Shown here in pieces: positions 30,850-41,894 of a DNA stretch of 53,337 nt. A program made the translations under genes and the position numbers. The first letter of the stretch is position 1, and each line of letters begins with the position of its first letter. The notes beneath the pieces are model-generated. The model was not told the origin of the DNA, did not search any database, and saw nothing but the letters and a program-made list of their open reading frames with translations. The DNA is taken from assembly GCA_025765615.1 (NCBI GenBank), contig JAIVFJ010000379.1:1-53337 (forward strand), read 5' to 3'. This DNA is from Zopfochytrium polystomum (lineage: Eukaryota > Chytridiomycota > Chytridiomycetes > Chytridiales > Chytridiaceae).

Positions 30850-32120
30850 CATCAAACGCGCCCATTCGAAGTGACGATCCAGCCCCTCCATGACCCCCTG
30901 GGTGCGCGAGAGGGTTTGTTTGCGGATCGTGGTCGTCGCAGGCGGGGCCGACCAAGCAGCCCCCTGCCATGTGAACCAAGCAGCAGCCGCCGTCGCAGCA
31001 GCTGATGGGGAAGACGCCGAATGGTACGACCCTCCTCGCGAGGACAAGGCTGACCCTATGGAGGATGATGAGGTGGACATTCGCTACATCCACGAGTCTG
31101 ACGACGTTGCGGACCTCTTCACTGAGGGAGTCTTTGACTTGCACTTCGCCACCCATGACCTGGAGCGCCTGCACAAGGCCTTTCCCAGGTGGGAACGGGT
31201 TCACGCAGTGAAAGCCCCCTCCCTCAAACCAGAACACGCCACAATGCTCAAGGTGGATCGAACGGAGAAGGTCACGAAGGAGGTCGCTGCCTGGGGCGAG
31301 TCGGTCAAGTCGATCTACCAGCTCTTCCATCGCGCCCTCGTTGTCGACGAGAGCCATGGCCTCTGGCGCTGCTGCATTGATTTTTTCCAGACATTCCGGC
31401 GGCCGCAATTGCTTTGGCAATTTTGGGCCAACATCTTGGGTGTCTGATATTGAACAAAGTCCTTGAAGCCCAAGTGCATGTAAGTCTTGCACAACTGCTC
31501 CGGTGTTGCAGTCTCCTGCTCCCCCCATGGTCACTTCGTTCACTGGTCAGACAACACCCCCACAGTGTTCTACATAAACTGAGGCAGGGGCACTCAGGCA
31601 GATCGCCTCTCGTGGACCATGGAGATCCTCCTTCGAGACCACCTATCAGTGGGTTCCTCTCGCGAGGTAGAGCACATTCCAGGGGACCTGAACACTGGCT
31701 GACGCCGACTTTCACCAACCAGCCAACCTGGCAGGACTCAATCCTCCTCGCTCTTTTGCCCGTTTGACTGGCTGTGGGGCCCCCATTCAATCGACCACTT
31801 TGCGTTTGGGCTCAACTCCAGGTGCACCTGATACTGCTCCCAGAATTGCCTGGATCCCCTGGCAGTCGCTCACAACACTTTTGCGGTGACCTGGGCAGAC
31901 GAGAACGCCTGGATTCACCCGCCATGGGTTCTCCTGACTCGCACCTTGGCCACCATCTGCAGGACTGGAGCAGAAGCGACGGTTATGTCCTCCTTCTGGC
32001 CATCCCAGACCTGGTTTCCGTTAGCTCTAGAGATGGCAGTCGCCCCCTGTTCAAGCTGCCTCCCGGTGTCACACCTGTGGGAGGAGACCAGCCAGCCAGC
32101 ACAGCCTCGCCCGATTAGCT
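30850..32120 (+). mobile_element. Degraded DIRS/Ngaro-type retrotransposon
   Basis: An acidic open frame (30890-31447) that may be gag-like runs into RNase H and connection motifs in one plus-strand frame from about 31535: 'VHWSDNTPTVFYIN', 'REVEHIPGDLN', 'WGPHSIDHFAFGLNSR', and 'TFAVTWADENAWIHPPWVLL' followed by 'AEATVMSSFWPSQTWF'. This series (DN in RNase H, 'WGPhtiD.FAs..N', 'NPPw.ll..vl..i') is typical of DIRS-like, tyrosine-recombinase retroelements. Three in-frame TGA codons interrupt it at about 31580, 31698 and 31827. No reverse transcriptase core and no recombinase were found, so it is an internally deleted relic. Confidence 0.65.
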
Positions 32121-32322
32121 CCTCTCTTCCTCCAATGCTTTTTTTTTTTTCCCTTTTCTTTCCCTTTCGAGTTTCTTCTTCACTTTTATCTCCTCGCTTT
32201 CCCCCTTGCCTTTTTGGTGTGCATGCAACAGCCCGCGCTTGGCAACGAAATAAAGCGACTTTGATTTGTGCTTGGTTTGTTCGTGGCCAAAAGGGGAGAC
32301 AAACGCGGTGTGTAGAAGATAC

Positions 32323-33017
32323 ATGTATGTATTAGTCAAAAAACTGCCGAACTGCTTTCTGGATCTCGTGCCTTTCTCACTCACCCTCTTCTCGCTGTTG
32401 CAAGTGCTCCTTTGCTCGACCCAAAAGAGCGGAGACATCTTCCGCTGGCTCAGCCGCAACATCCCGCGATCGAGCGGCGTTCCCCAAGCTCACTGGGAAG
32501 GCGACAGACCGGAGCGTAAGTCGAAATAAATAAATGAAGACTAGATATTCTTCGTCCTTGAGCGGAAATTTGGCGGTTTAATCGAAACGGGTGTCTGGGC
32601 GGTCCCCGGTCGCTCCCCAATCGCCGTTCTTGACCAGTTCGTTCTTGTCAGTCGACGGGAACTCGAGGCCGCCGCCGACGCCGCTCAGGCATCGCTCCCC
32701 CGCTCCAACACCGCCCAAAGAGTAAGTGCGAACGAGGCGGCTCCCCAATTGCTAACATTGTTTCGGATTTCCTAATCGAAAGCGACGTGCCCAGAGCGCC
32801 TAACCTACATTCTCCCTTCAACCCTGCCATTATGCACCCATGTGTTCTTCTCCCACCCTCTCGCATAACGCACAACCTCGCGACCTCAAATCTCCGGTAC
32901 TCTCCACTCGAGCCAGCCGCAAATCAAAAGGCGCCAACCGCCGCGAAAGCCGCTGATCTCAAAGCCAACGCTGAGACAAGGGCCGCCCCTAACAGGGCCG
33001 CAGGCGCCGCGAAATAG
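32323..33017 (+). CDS. Candidate multi-exon gene, membrane N-terminus, unknown function
   Basis: A first exon from 32323 to 32515 ends at a strong gtaagt donor and encodes a hydrophobic start ('FLDLVPFSLTLFSLLQVLL') then 'GDIFRWLSRNIPRSSG'. A second open block (about 32540-32719) reads 'KFGGLIETGVWAVPGRSP' and 'LVSRRELEAAADAAQASLP' and ends at another gtaagt. A last block (about 32930-33017) is Ala/Lys-rich ('ANQKAPTAAKAADLKAN') with a stop at 33015-33017. Exon 1 and block 2 do not join in phase with the signals I can see, so a frameshift or a missed exon is likely. A related C-terminus is found on the minus strand at 34109-34200. No family is recognised. Confidence 0.35.
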
Positions 33018-33672
33018 CAAACGTCGAAGAGCACACAAGTCGAAGGGGCTGACGCGGACCTCGAATCCGCTTCAGCTTGATTATCCGTTGCGGGTATATG
33101 CGCCTTTTTGTTTCTGTCAAAATCAACTTCGCGATAAATGCAGTAAGAACCACTTCCTCGTTCTTAATGATTCTTTTTAAGGTCTCTCCGCTGTACGTTC
33201 CTGGACGGCTGGCTCATTTGTCAATCGCATCAATTGCATCGATCGCATCTATCGCTTCATCTAGCACTCACTCGTGATGACAGCTGGGCAGGTAGTGGTA
33301 ACGCGAACGAAGGCAACAAACGATCTCCATCCAGCAGCCCCAAAGAGAAGAGTAAAGAAACAAAATTCAGAAACTTACTTGTAGCACAGCGCTCTTGACC
33401 TGCCTTTTGGAGAAAACCTTCCTTCTGGCTTAAGTTGGGTAGGCGCGGGTCTACCGTGCTGTGGTCTCCCGGCGCGAGGAAAACGGATTTCGTGCCCCAA
33501 ACACTCTTCTACCCGGAACTTTCCCTTTGATTTCGATTTGACATCGACCTATTTGATGCTGTGAGGCCCAGTGGTGACTCTTTCGAAGGAGTCTTTGCCG
33601 TAGTAGTGGCCTCCGACGAGAGGATGTTTCGTGCCCATCTTTCGATTATAAGTTGGATGTTTTATATTTTGT

Positions 33673-33703
<31 letters not shown>

Positions 33704-34108
33704 GGGGGGTTATTCGTGAGAGGAACAATAAACTGAGGAATTCAAATGGAGCAGAACCCGACTAATTACGTGTAAAGCATGATTTTTCACATCTTTCCAT
33801 TGCTCTTCGACGCCTGGGTATTTTGCAATGTCCGCTTTGAGGCTCGCCGCCGCTGCTTTGTGCGCGTCCTTGGCGTCAAGCCGTTGGTTGTGCTCATTGG
33901 TCCGCTGTGCTTTCGCTCCGCCAGGCACAGGCTGCCTGCTATTCTCAATAAGGTAAGGCAAACAGTGAATAGCGGGACGGCCTTACGTTTTTCCTTCCCC
34001 AAAGCACCAAACACAGCCCCACCTGGCTTCTTGTTTCTTTTCCACTCTTTGCTGAGATCGCTCCGCGCGCTGCTTCGGCAGACCTGCAGGATCGGCCTGT
34101 GCTGCCTA
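33018..34108. other. Intergenic or unresolved coding, with GT and poly-G tracts
   Basis: Contains (GT)n plus 23 G at 33671-33709. A minus-strand open frame at 33961-33710 reads 'LDAKDAHKAAAASLKADIAKYPGVEEQW' in two parts and looks genuinely coding, but no start or splice plan is certain. A plus-strand piece near 33530-33640 ('RPSGDSFEGVFAVVVASDE') is also protein-like. Confidence 0.35.
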
Positions 34109-34827
34109 CTATCGAGCGTCCTTGTTCGCGGCAGTGCGGGCGCTGTCATTCGCCTTGCGCTCGCTGGCTTTCGTGGCGGTCGCGGCTTTCTGGTTAGTAG
34201 CTGGATGAAGTTGCGAGTGATTGAACGCTTTTTTTGTGGTTGTTTGCGCTGTGTGTGTTGTAAAAAGTAGGTGGGGGATGGAGCGGTGGCGAACGGACCG
34301 CAAGTTACTCTTCCCCCGCCGGAAGACCTTTGGAACGCCACTTCGACTGCCCAGAACATCCTACTTGTCGACGAACGACGGCTCCAGGGTCGTTCACATC
34401 CAAGTGTCCATCGTGCGAAACTGCCGAGATGCCTCGTACTTCCTCACCGCCGCAGGCGAAATCACCAGGGCAAGCGATACCTGAAGGAGGACTAGAACCT
34501 GTTTCGGGCTGAGGCCGGCATTTGCAACAAAGAAAGAAATTCACTCCTCTGTTGGAAGATCCGAAAGGGTCTATCACCCACCCGATTGTCGGTTCACGAG
34601 GAAATCCTTTTTGGGGCCGGTTCGATTCGCATATCAATGATGTTTGTGGTTCTTTCGCTTCTCTTTCCTCGGTTGGTTTCCAGGGGCAAAGCACACAAAC
34701 ACTTCAAAAGCAGGCGCCCGAAAAAGGCTGTCCAAGGATGGCCTTAGGTGATTGCAGGGTGCACGCGAATCTGCCAAACCAAAGCCAGGAGGAGGAGGAC
34801 CAGAAGACAGGACAATATCTGCGCCAT
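34109..34827 (-). CDS. Candidate secreted protein gene, ill-defined exons
   Basis: A minus-strand ATG at 34827 opens a clear signal peptide ('MAQILSCLLVLLLLALVWQI'). A terminal exon at about 34198-34109 follows a textbook branch point and acceptor ('tactaaccag') and encodes 'KAATATKASERKAND' to 'NKDAR' and a stop. The middle exons between 34750 and 34200 could not be fixed. The C-terminus resembles that of the candidate at 32323-33017 ('NQKAxTAxKA', 'KAN'). Joining the two ends as one gene is an inference. Confidence 0.25.
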
Positions 34828-35578
34828 GACCAAGCTTTTGTGCAAGGGCGAGCGAGCGGTTGCAACAATGTGGCTGTTGAGATCAGCGGTAAAGGATCGG
34901 TGCTGGTGAAGGTTTTGTCTGTGAGGTGGGCCGGGAACGACGTACTCAAGCATACAAACATACAAAGGCGCGCGAGCGCGTTCATTTCACGGGAATGCAG
35001 CTGTGCGAAAAAGAAATCTTCGAAGCGTGGGCTGACAGTGAATCATTTTTCTATCACGTAAGAGCAGGCCAAGATCGAAGGTTGGGAGGTAATATTTCAA
35101 GCTAAAGTGCTTTACTTTTTTCACCTCTCGTTCGGCGTGGCGTGATGCCCTTGGTGATTCTTCCGATTGTCCGTTAAGGCGACCCGAAAGTTCCAACCGA
35201 CGCCGGTCAACGAAAAGTCCGGAAGGGTATTGCATTAGGCCCACACAAGAAAATCGACAGTCCCAGCCTACTCCCCCGAGGGCGGAGACGTCGGTGCGAC
35301 ATCGAAGCATTTGAAAACCGTGACGCAGTGGCCCCGGTCAAGAGGTAGCGTGTGTTCAGCATTTCTCTAATGCGTGTTCGACCTGTTAATTGTTATGCGA
35401 GGCGATACCAAGGCGGAAATCAGCGGGACGCGGACGGACGGACGGAATCAGCCACACTACCTGGCGCCCCGCCGCGCCGCGCCACTACGGCCCGTCAGCC
35501 ACGTAATCAACCTGCTTTGAATACTTCACCCCGCCGCCCAACACGTCTCAGTCAGTCACTCACGCAGCCGCTCTCATC
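34828..35578. other. Intergenic
   Basis: Promoter side of the F-box-like gene. Open frames lack recognisable features. Confidence 0.4.
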
Positions 35579-36700
35579 ATGTTCACACCAAGCAACATCG
35601 TCCCGCCCCTCTCCGTCCCGCGCACGAGGAACGCCGACCCGCCCTCGTTCGAACCCTCAGCACGCCTCTCACAAACAAGCGCATCGCAGCCACCGCCCCC
35701 GCCGAGGCTCCCGCTCGATCTGCTCCCCGAGGTGCTCAAGTTTCTCCACCCGCACCGCCTCATCCATCCCCTCCCGTTCGTCAGCCGCGCCGTCTGCGAC
35801 CACATCCGCCAGCACCTCATCCCCAGCCGGGCCTTTGCTGCGTCAAACATTGCGCTCTGCGGCGCTGACATCAATACCGTGGCCTTGAGCCGGTTCCCGG
35901 CGGACTCGTACTGGCGCGCGGCGGTGGCGGTGCACGGCTTCACGATCGACGTGGCGGACGCGGTGCTGCGCCCACCCGCCTCGGCTCCCGCAAAGGGATC
36001 GCGGCGGCTCACCGATGGAAAGCACTACGACGAAGCCGACGACGACAGCAGCGGCGCAGCAGTCGTCGCGTACGTGTCGCATTCCCCCGACCGACCACCC
36101 GTCCTCACGATTACATCGCCGTCCCCCGCGGTTCGCGCGGCAGCCTCCCTCCTCGCGCCGATCGCCGTCGAGTGGCTGCAGCGCCGTCGGCAGCAAAGCA
36201 GCACGGCCTCGAGCGGCGGCGGCACAGCACTCCTCTTCCCTCTACAGTTCGCCGTCGCCTTCACGTGCGCGCCCGTCCTCGCCGCGGCGCTGCCGCTCCC
36301 GTCGTGCCTCTGCGACGACGACACCAGCAACTGGACGTCTGTGGGAGGGTCGTACCCGGCGCTCCTTCGATGTTGGAAGCCCGCAGAAGGCGGCGGCGCG
36401 CCGTCGTCTGCGTGCCCGCGGGCGACGAGGCTCGCCGAGAACCTTCTCTGGACTCTGGTGTGGGCGCGATCAAGCGGCGGTGGCTTTGTCGACGACGAGG
36501 GCGACAGGGAGTTTGTTGTTCGCAGCGTCGTCGGCGCGTTGATTGGCTCATATGGGCGAGGCCCACGACGGGCGGCGGTGTCGCTGATTCGGGACGCCGT
36601 CGAGGGTGCGACCGAGTCGGGGAATCAACGGGTTGCGGTGGCGCTGAAGGGGGCTCTGCGGGAGCTGGACGCGACAGAGGAGGGCGGGGCGGGTCACTAG
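35579..36700 (+). CDS. F-box-like protein
   Basis: Single-exon, 373 residues from ATG 35579. After a Pro/Ser-rich N-terminus, residues 43-75 read 'LPLDLLPEVLKFLHPHRL' then 'LPFVSRAVCDHIRQHLIP', the pattern of an F-box (LP.dll.eil.fL, then a 'vSra' helix), which binds Skp1 in SCF ubiquitin ligases. The rest is Ala/Arg-rich and alpha-helical with no recognised substrate-binding repeats. Local features include 'CGADINTVALSRFPADSYWR' and acidic linkers. An inverted partial copy of residues about 18-140 lies at 37137-37510 and is interrupted by a stop. The F-box call is by eye; a solitary helical domain of another type is possible. Confidence 0.5.
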   Translation: MFTPSNIVPPLSVPRTRNADPPSFEPSARLSQTSASQPPPPPRLPLDLLPEVLKFLHPHRLIHPLPFVSRAVCDHIRQHLIPSRAFAASNIALCGADINTVALSRFPADSYWRAAVAVHGFTIDVADAVLRPPASAPAKGSRRLTDGKHYDEADDDSSGAAVVAYVSHSPDRPPVLTITSPSPAVRAAASLLAPIAVEWLQRRRQQSSTASSGGGTALLFPLQFAVAFTCAPVLAAALPLPSCLCDDDTSNWTSVGGSYPALLRCWKPAEGGGAPSSACPRATRLAENLLWTLVWARSSGGGFVDDEGDREFVVRSVVGALIGSYGRGPRRAAVSLIRDAVEGATESGNQRVAVALKGALRELDATEEGGAGH

Positions 36701-37136
36701 TGCTGCAGCAAAGAGGTTGGCTGGCACCAAGCGGCGCTGAGCACGCAAAGAGACTCCAAAAAAAAGAAGCCAAGCGAAGATGACCTTTCAAAGTTTGGGG
36801 TTGACAGAGCAAACGCAGAAAACGCAGCATCTCCACTGGCACCGCGAGCCCTACCGCCGCCGCCGCCGCCGCCTCCTATCTGCCCCGCCTGCCTGTCGAG
36901 ATCTTGCGGCGAATGCCTTGCCCTCACGCGCAACGACGACTTTTCCACTGCGGAGCGTGAGAACGCCCACGTCGCCCACCCCTACCACATCCTTCTCAGA
37001 GCCAGCTTTGACATCACCGTCGCCTCTCCCAAAGGCGGAGCGACGCTGATGGATCCAATGTCCCTCGACGTCCTCGACGGCTATGAGGACTCGAAGAAAT
37101 TTCTTGCTTGAAGACGAGGTCGCCCAGAAAAAGATG
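36701..37136. other. Spacer between F-box gene and its inverted copy
   Basis: A second F-box-like motif 'LPRLPVEILRRM' is readable at about 36885-36925 but the frame closes soon after. A different frame gives 'PYHILLRASFDITVASP'. It may be a frameshifted relic; no gene is called. Confidence 0.3.
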
Positions 37137-37510
37137 ACGCCGCGATCCCTTTGCGAGAGCCGAGGCGGGCGGGCGCAGCACCGCGTCCGACGTCGATCGT
37201 GAAGCCGTGCACCGCCACCGCCGCGCGCCAGTACGAGTCCGCCGGGAACCGGCTCAAGGCCACGGTATTGATGTCGGCGCCGCAGAGCGCAATGTTTTAC
37301 GCAGCAAAGGCCCGGCTGGGGATGAGGCGCTGGCGGATGCGGTCGCGGACGGCGCGGCTGACGAGCGGGAGGGGATGGATGAGGTGGTGCGGGTGGAGGA
37401 ACTTGAGCACGTCGGGGAGCAGATCGAGCGGGAGCCGCGCGGCTGCGGCTGCGGCAGCAGCGATGCGCTTGTTTGAGAGGCGTGCTGAGGCTTCGAACGA
37501 GGGCGGGCTG
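37081..37510 (-). pseudogene. Inverted partial copy of the F-box-like gene
   Basis: On the minus strand the sequence repeats 'LPLDLLPDVLKFLHPHHL', 'LPLVSRAVRDRIRQRLIPSRAFAA', then an in-frame stop where the source has Ser (TCA in the source, TAA here), then 'NIALCGADINTVALSRFP' and 'GFTIDV'. It diverges and ends near 37081. It lacks the C-terminal two thirds and is inverted relative to 35579-36700, with about 1.1 kb between the arms. Confidence 0.8.
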
Positions 37511-37819
37511 AACCCATTGAGTGTGATTCTGTCCTTGCTGGCGAAGCCTAGGAAAGCAAAGCTAGAATCACCACCGCCTTCACCTAACTCTTTTCGTTGG
37601 ATTCAGATTAGGCCTTTCGGCTTACCCGACTTAGTGTAAGTTGCAAGGCAGCGGCGAGGCCGCCGTCAACATAGGAAGCTGGCTTCCTAGGCTCAATTCT
37701 CAACACCTTGAGAGACCTGGATTTGACTAGATGTATTGACAGGAACCTAGAGGCACCACCGCAGACTTGCCCTCCATCCTTCCATCACCAAGTGGCTCCT
37801 ACCCAGTCCAACCCAAACA

Positions 37820-37925
37820 GTATGCAGAATGGTGAGGTGCACTGGGAATTGAACCCAACACACTGCCATGATGGCCAAGAGGAGCCAACCCTCCTGTCAC
37901 ACACCAGGGGACTGCAACCCCCAGC
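37820..37925 (-). mobile_element. Possible tRNA-like SINE head
   Basis: The minus strand contains a perfect B-box 'gggttcaattccc' (about 37846-37858) preceded at about 33 nt by an A-box-like 'ttggctcctcttgg'. The downstream minus-strand sequence to about 37610 ends with a small 'gccgaaaggc' hairpin, similar in kind to the SINE at 12503. No target duplication or tail was identified. Confidence 0.35.
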
Positions 37926-38295
37926 TCTACACACAGTCAGGAAGTTTTGGGCAATCCACGTTCGGTGGTTCAATATACATTTTCTGTGGAGCAGTCACAC
38001 AACATTTGTGGTTTGGTGGGCAGCAACAAAAAGACCAAAACGACAGGGAAACACCACACCTCACAGTGATCACAACTTCGTGACGACCATTTCGCCTGAG
38101 AGTCAACCACACCCACAGAAACTCAGATGGCATCCAGCTTCTCAGTCTCGCACTTTGTTGGGCAAGAGAACGAACTAGTGTCTTTCAGCAACTCTGCTGT
38201 CACCCAGCATAAGGGAGCGAATGGCACACTGATGGGTACACAGCCATTTAGTTCGTTACTTTGTGTCTTCAATTATGCTCTGCCACTGATGCACC

Positions 38296-40012
38296 TTGCT
38301 TTTATCGAAACACAGACAGTCAAGCTCCTATAAGGGAACCCTCAGTTCGACTGAGAACAGAGTGCCAGCATCTGCCGCTGCAAACCACTCGCAGCCACTA
38401 GTGTCTTCAGTTGATGAGAGCATTATCGCAGGCAATGGCCTGCTGACCAGTGATTTCACCACGCTTTGGATTGAAACAGAGCTGGCTCTGCAGCATCCGA
38501 CAGTCAGCAAAATATCCAGCAGCACGCTTGTCTCGCCAGCACATGTACGAAGCTCTGCACAACCCACCAAAAGGCGCATTCCTGCATCAGGAGGCGGCGC
38601 CAGCTTGCAGAAAGCCGTCAAGCACGGAAATAAAGTCCATTTGCGAAGCTGTAATTCGTTCCTTGCAACACTGAAAGATGGACCCATTCCCGACTTTATC
38701 ACGTCCAAACACTCACGCTTAAACGACGACAGTCAAGAATGTTGTTCCTCCTGCGGTTCCATGAGCATGACACCAGAGCGGAAGGAGTTATTCAACCGAA
38801 ACTTTGTTATGATGATCTTCTCTTCTGGACTTCCATTTCGATTGGTCAAGAGTCCTAATCTTCGTGATGCAATTAAGTGCCTCCAACCAGATCTCAATAT
38901 TCCCAGTTGGAAGGACGTCGCCGGTGATATTTTGGATAGTCTCTACAACTACTGCTGGTCAAAAGTTGTTGCTGCGCTATTAGGCTTGGAGAACCCTGTC
39001 GCAGTCGTAACAGACTCATACACTAATATCAACAACAAGCCTATCACTGACTATATGATTGTTATACCAATTGTAACGTTTTACTGGAAAAAGCAAGAAT
39101 TCTCGTGGATAGGGCTGTGCTGTGTCTGCCTTGGCTGATGAATGGAAATCAATGATAAAGGATATTCCAGCTCAGGTCGGAAATCGTCACAGACAACACA
39201 ATAGCGAGCAAGAATGCATGGCTTCAGGCAGCAATCCTGGGTTTTTTCGCTGCTGGTTGTGCTTCTCACGGTCTCAATTTACTTGCACACGACTTGTGTG
39301 ATGGAAAAACTCGGCATAAGTCACTTGAGTTTGTTTCAAACTACACTACCCATGAGGTGATCAACTTTTTCCAGAACCAGCAGATCATTGGTGGCATTTT
39401 AAAAGCAGAGTTGGAGAAGAACGCAGAAAAGTGGCTTGTAAAGCCAGCTGCAACAAGGTGGTCGTCGCATTTAAATGCAGCAAAGTCCCTCCTGGCAGCA
39501 CTGCTGTGCATTTGCACTCTCACAATTCAAGAGTCGTTCCTTCGAGACTGTTCGAACACGGCAAGACTGCGAACGGCGAGAGTGGATTGCTGCTATTGTG
39601 TACACACCTTGCTTTGAAGCTGATCTCCTCCAGGTTATTGCAATTCTTGATCCTATCAACGATCAACTCGTGTGTTTTCAAGGTAACAAGGTACCCTTAT
39701 CAGAGGTCTATGCCGGTTTAAAATATATCCGAACTGCATTCAAGGACCTGTCAAGTGTATCTCCTGACGTGAAGGCTGCATTGTTGGACACGCTGGCAGC
39801 GCAAGAGACTTTCATTTGCTGCGATGAACATGGTTTTGCTACCTTCTCGACCCAAAATATTTGGTGATGATCTTGAAGACGAAGAACGCAGCTGGCTGAT
39901 GGAGAAAATCACACAGCTGAACCCAAATGCGTCTGTCGCGATAAATGCACTTTTGGAAAGACTCTTATCGAGTTTGAGGCTGCATGCAGAAGCATCCATC
40001 AAAAGGAACTGA
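38296..40012 (+). pseudogene. Dead hAT-superfamily transposase
   Basis: The first open block (38296-39138) contains 'RNFVMMIFSSGLPFRLVKSP', and 'NPVAVVTDSYTNINNKPI' followed by 'DYMIV', the catalytic-Asp region of DUF659/hAT transposases. After a frameshift come 'TDNTIASKNAW' and 'GCASHGLNLLAHDLC', the conserved Cys-x-x-His-x-Leu-Asn-Leu block, then 'VKPAATRWSSHLNA', the TRW motif. A further frame gives 'LLQVIAILDPINDQLVCFQG' and 'KVPLSEVYAGLKYI'. At least two frameshifts and the missing dimerisation tail make it non-functional. No terminal repeats or target duplication could be located. Confidence 0.7.
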
Positions 40013-41539
40013 TAATGTCCCTCAATCTTAAGAATCGGACTGTGTTGCCAACAGAGTTCTGGGCATCGTCATGAGGAGCACGTTTCATGTTTCTGCAGCC
40101 AATTGCACTTCGCCTTTTCTCAATGCCCCCATCAAGTGCATGGTCTGAACGGAACTTTCTTTGCTCAGGTGCATACACACTGACCTCCACAACTGTCTCA
40201 CTGGTGATCAGCTCCACAAGCTGATATTTATAATTACAAATGTGCCAATATTGCAGGGTGCCGAAAGTGCGAGATTTGGGGAGGAAACTTTGAAGGACTT
40301 TGAGGAGCTCCTGAGAACTAGTTCCGATTCGGAGATTCTGGGTGAAGATGGCAGCTTGAGCTCATGGAGACACTGAAAGATGCCCCACCAAGCCGCCCAG
40401 CCGTCAACATGCAAACAAACATTGAAATTTGAACAAAAAAAAAAACAAAAAAAGTCAAACGAAACATTAGAAATTTGAGAAAAGAGGGGTTTCTGACTTT
40501 CGGGCATGCCCTCTTCTGGGGGGTGGTCAAAAATCAAGCAAACTGCCCTATTATTCCAATTTTGCCGTGGAGTGGGGTGGGGACAGAGAAATTTACTTGT
40601 TATGCATCCTTTGTCTTTTCTTTTTTTTCTCTGTTTGTTTTTCTTCAAGTCTTGTCAGGAACAGGGCAGGACAGGACAAGGCAGACAAGGAACTGAGAGG
40701 AGTGATGATTGTATTGGAAACAATAATTCACTTGAGGGATGGGACAGGTCCCCCATCCCCCTTTTATACCTTTTGAGAGTCTTCCTTGTCAAGACTCAAA
40801 GAAAGTTCCAGAAAGAGCAATTAGTAATACAATGATACCAATGATACCAATGACAACAAGGACTCGTCAGGAAAGCAAAGAAGGTTCCAGAAGGTTCCAC
40901 AAGGTTCCATGAAGGAATGTTCTAGAAGGTTCCAGAGGTTTTCCAGAGCGTGATTCATAACAAGTCTGGTCAAAAAAAAAAGTCAGTGCCACCCACAGTT
41001 TAGCTCACTGCTCCAGAAAACACCAGCCGCCATGAAAACGACTTTCCACATTGAAATGGGCTTTTGGAGAGCAGCGCGCCACATTGATCAATGGCGCGTC
41101 CTGAAAAACAGCCAATACGCCCAACTTCCATAATTCCCCATCAAATACGAAAATGGGACATGTTGCATTTTTCTAGGGCAGCAGGCCCCAATCTGTGGTG
41201 CAGCCTCGCAATCATTGCAGAAACAGAAAAAAAAGGGTGAGAACAGAAAACAATGTGGACGATGCCTGTGTGGGGCAAGAAAACAGAAAGTAGGGCAAGA
41301 AACGAAGGAACGGGACGAAAAAAAAAGAAGAAAATGAAACAGGAAAGTGAAGCCATGCACCTAACCCTTCCGCAATAGATGAGCCACCCCCCTGTCTCCA
41401 ATCGCAAACCGGGCGCCTGCAGCAAAGGCGGTGTAACCCGGGCGCATCTATGGGAGCATCCTTGGCGGGTCCCGGATCGCTGTGCCGCAAAGAAAGCGAT
41501 TTTTGCTGTTCCCTTTCGAAACCGCACGTAAAAATCTTG

Positions 41540-41570
<31 letters not shown>

Positions 41571-41894
41571 TAGCCAGTTCTTGTTTTTTCTCCCAGCGTC
41601 GTGACAATCCTGCATACGGTGTGATTGCACGAACGGGACTCAAAATCCCACCCCTCCACCAAATGCAGCACATCATCGACAAGGCGGTTTCCAGCTGCAA
41701 GGTTTGTTGCAAACTCGCTGTCCCCACCTTGTTTTCCCCCAGCTGCAGCAAACGGATGTGCCTGTTTGTGCTCGCCACGTTGAAGACGTTGTTATCTCGA
41801 TGAGACGAATTGGGAATGATGATGGAATAGCGATCGGTTGAAAATGAGGAATTGAAGCGCAACTTCGGGTCCTGCGAAGTCTTCAAGACTCCCC
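40013..41894. other. Intergenic with short tandem repeats
   Basis: A tandem 'aaggttcca'-type repeat lies at 40876-40945, preceded by 'tgataccaa' repeats at 40832-40855. There is a 26-bp poly-T tract at 41547-41572. No gene was supported. Confidence 0.5.
40876..40945. repeat. Short tandem repeat, unit 'aaggttcca'
   Basis: Five to six imperfect 9-12-bp units (aaggttccagaaggttcc, then acaaggttcc and variants) run in direct orientation. Confidence 0.7.

Noticed and set aside
30689..31543. 284-codon minus-strand open frame
   Set aside because: It is antisense to the DIRS relic, whose plus-strand RNase H motifs are recognisable; the minus frame has no known motif.
35843..36842. Several long antisense frames under the F-box gene
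   Set aside because: GC-rich third-position bias gives open antisense frames; none has domain features.
40876..40945. CRISPR-like array
   Set aside because: Units are adjacent, 9-12 bp and without spacers; the genome is eukaryotic.
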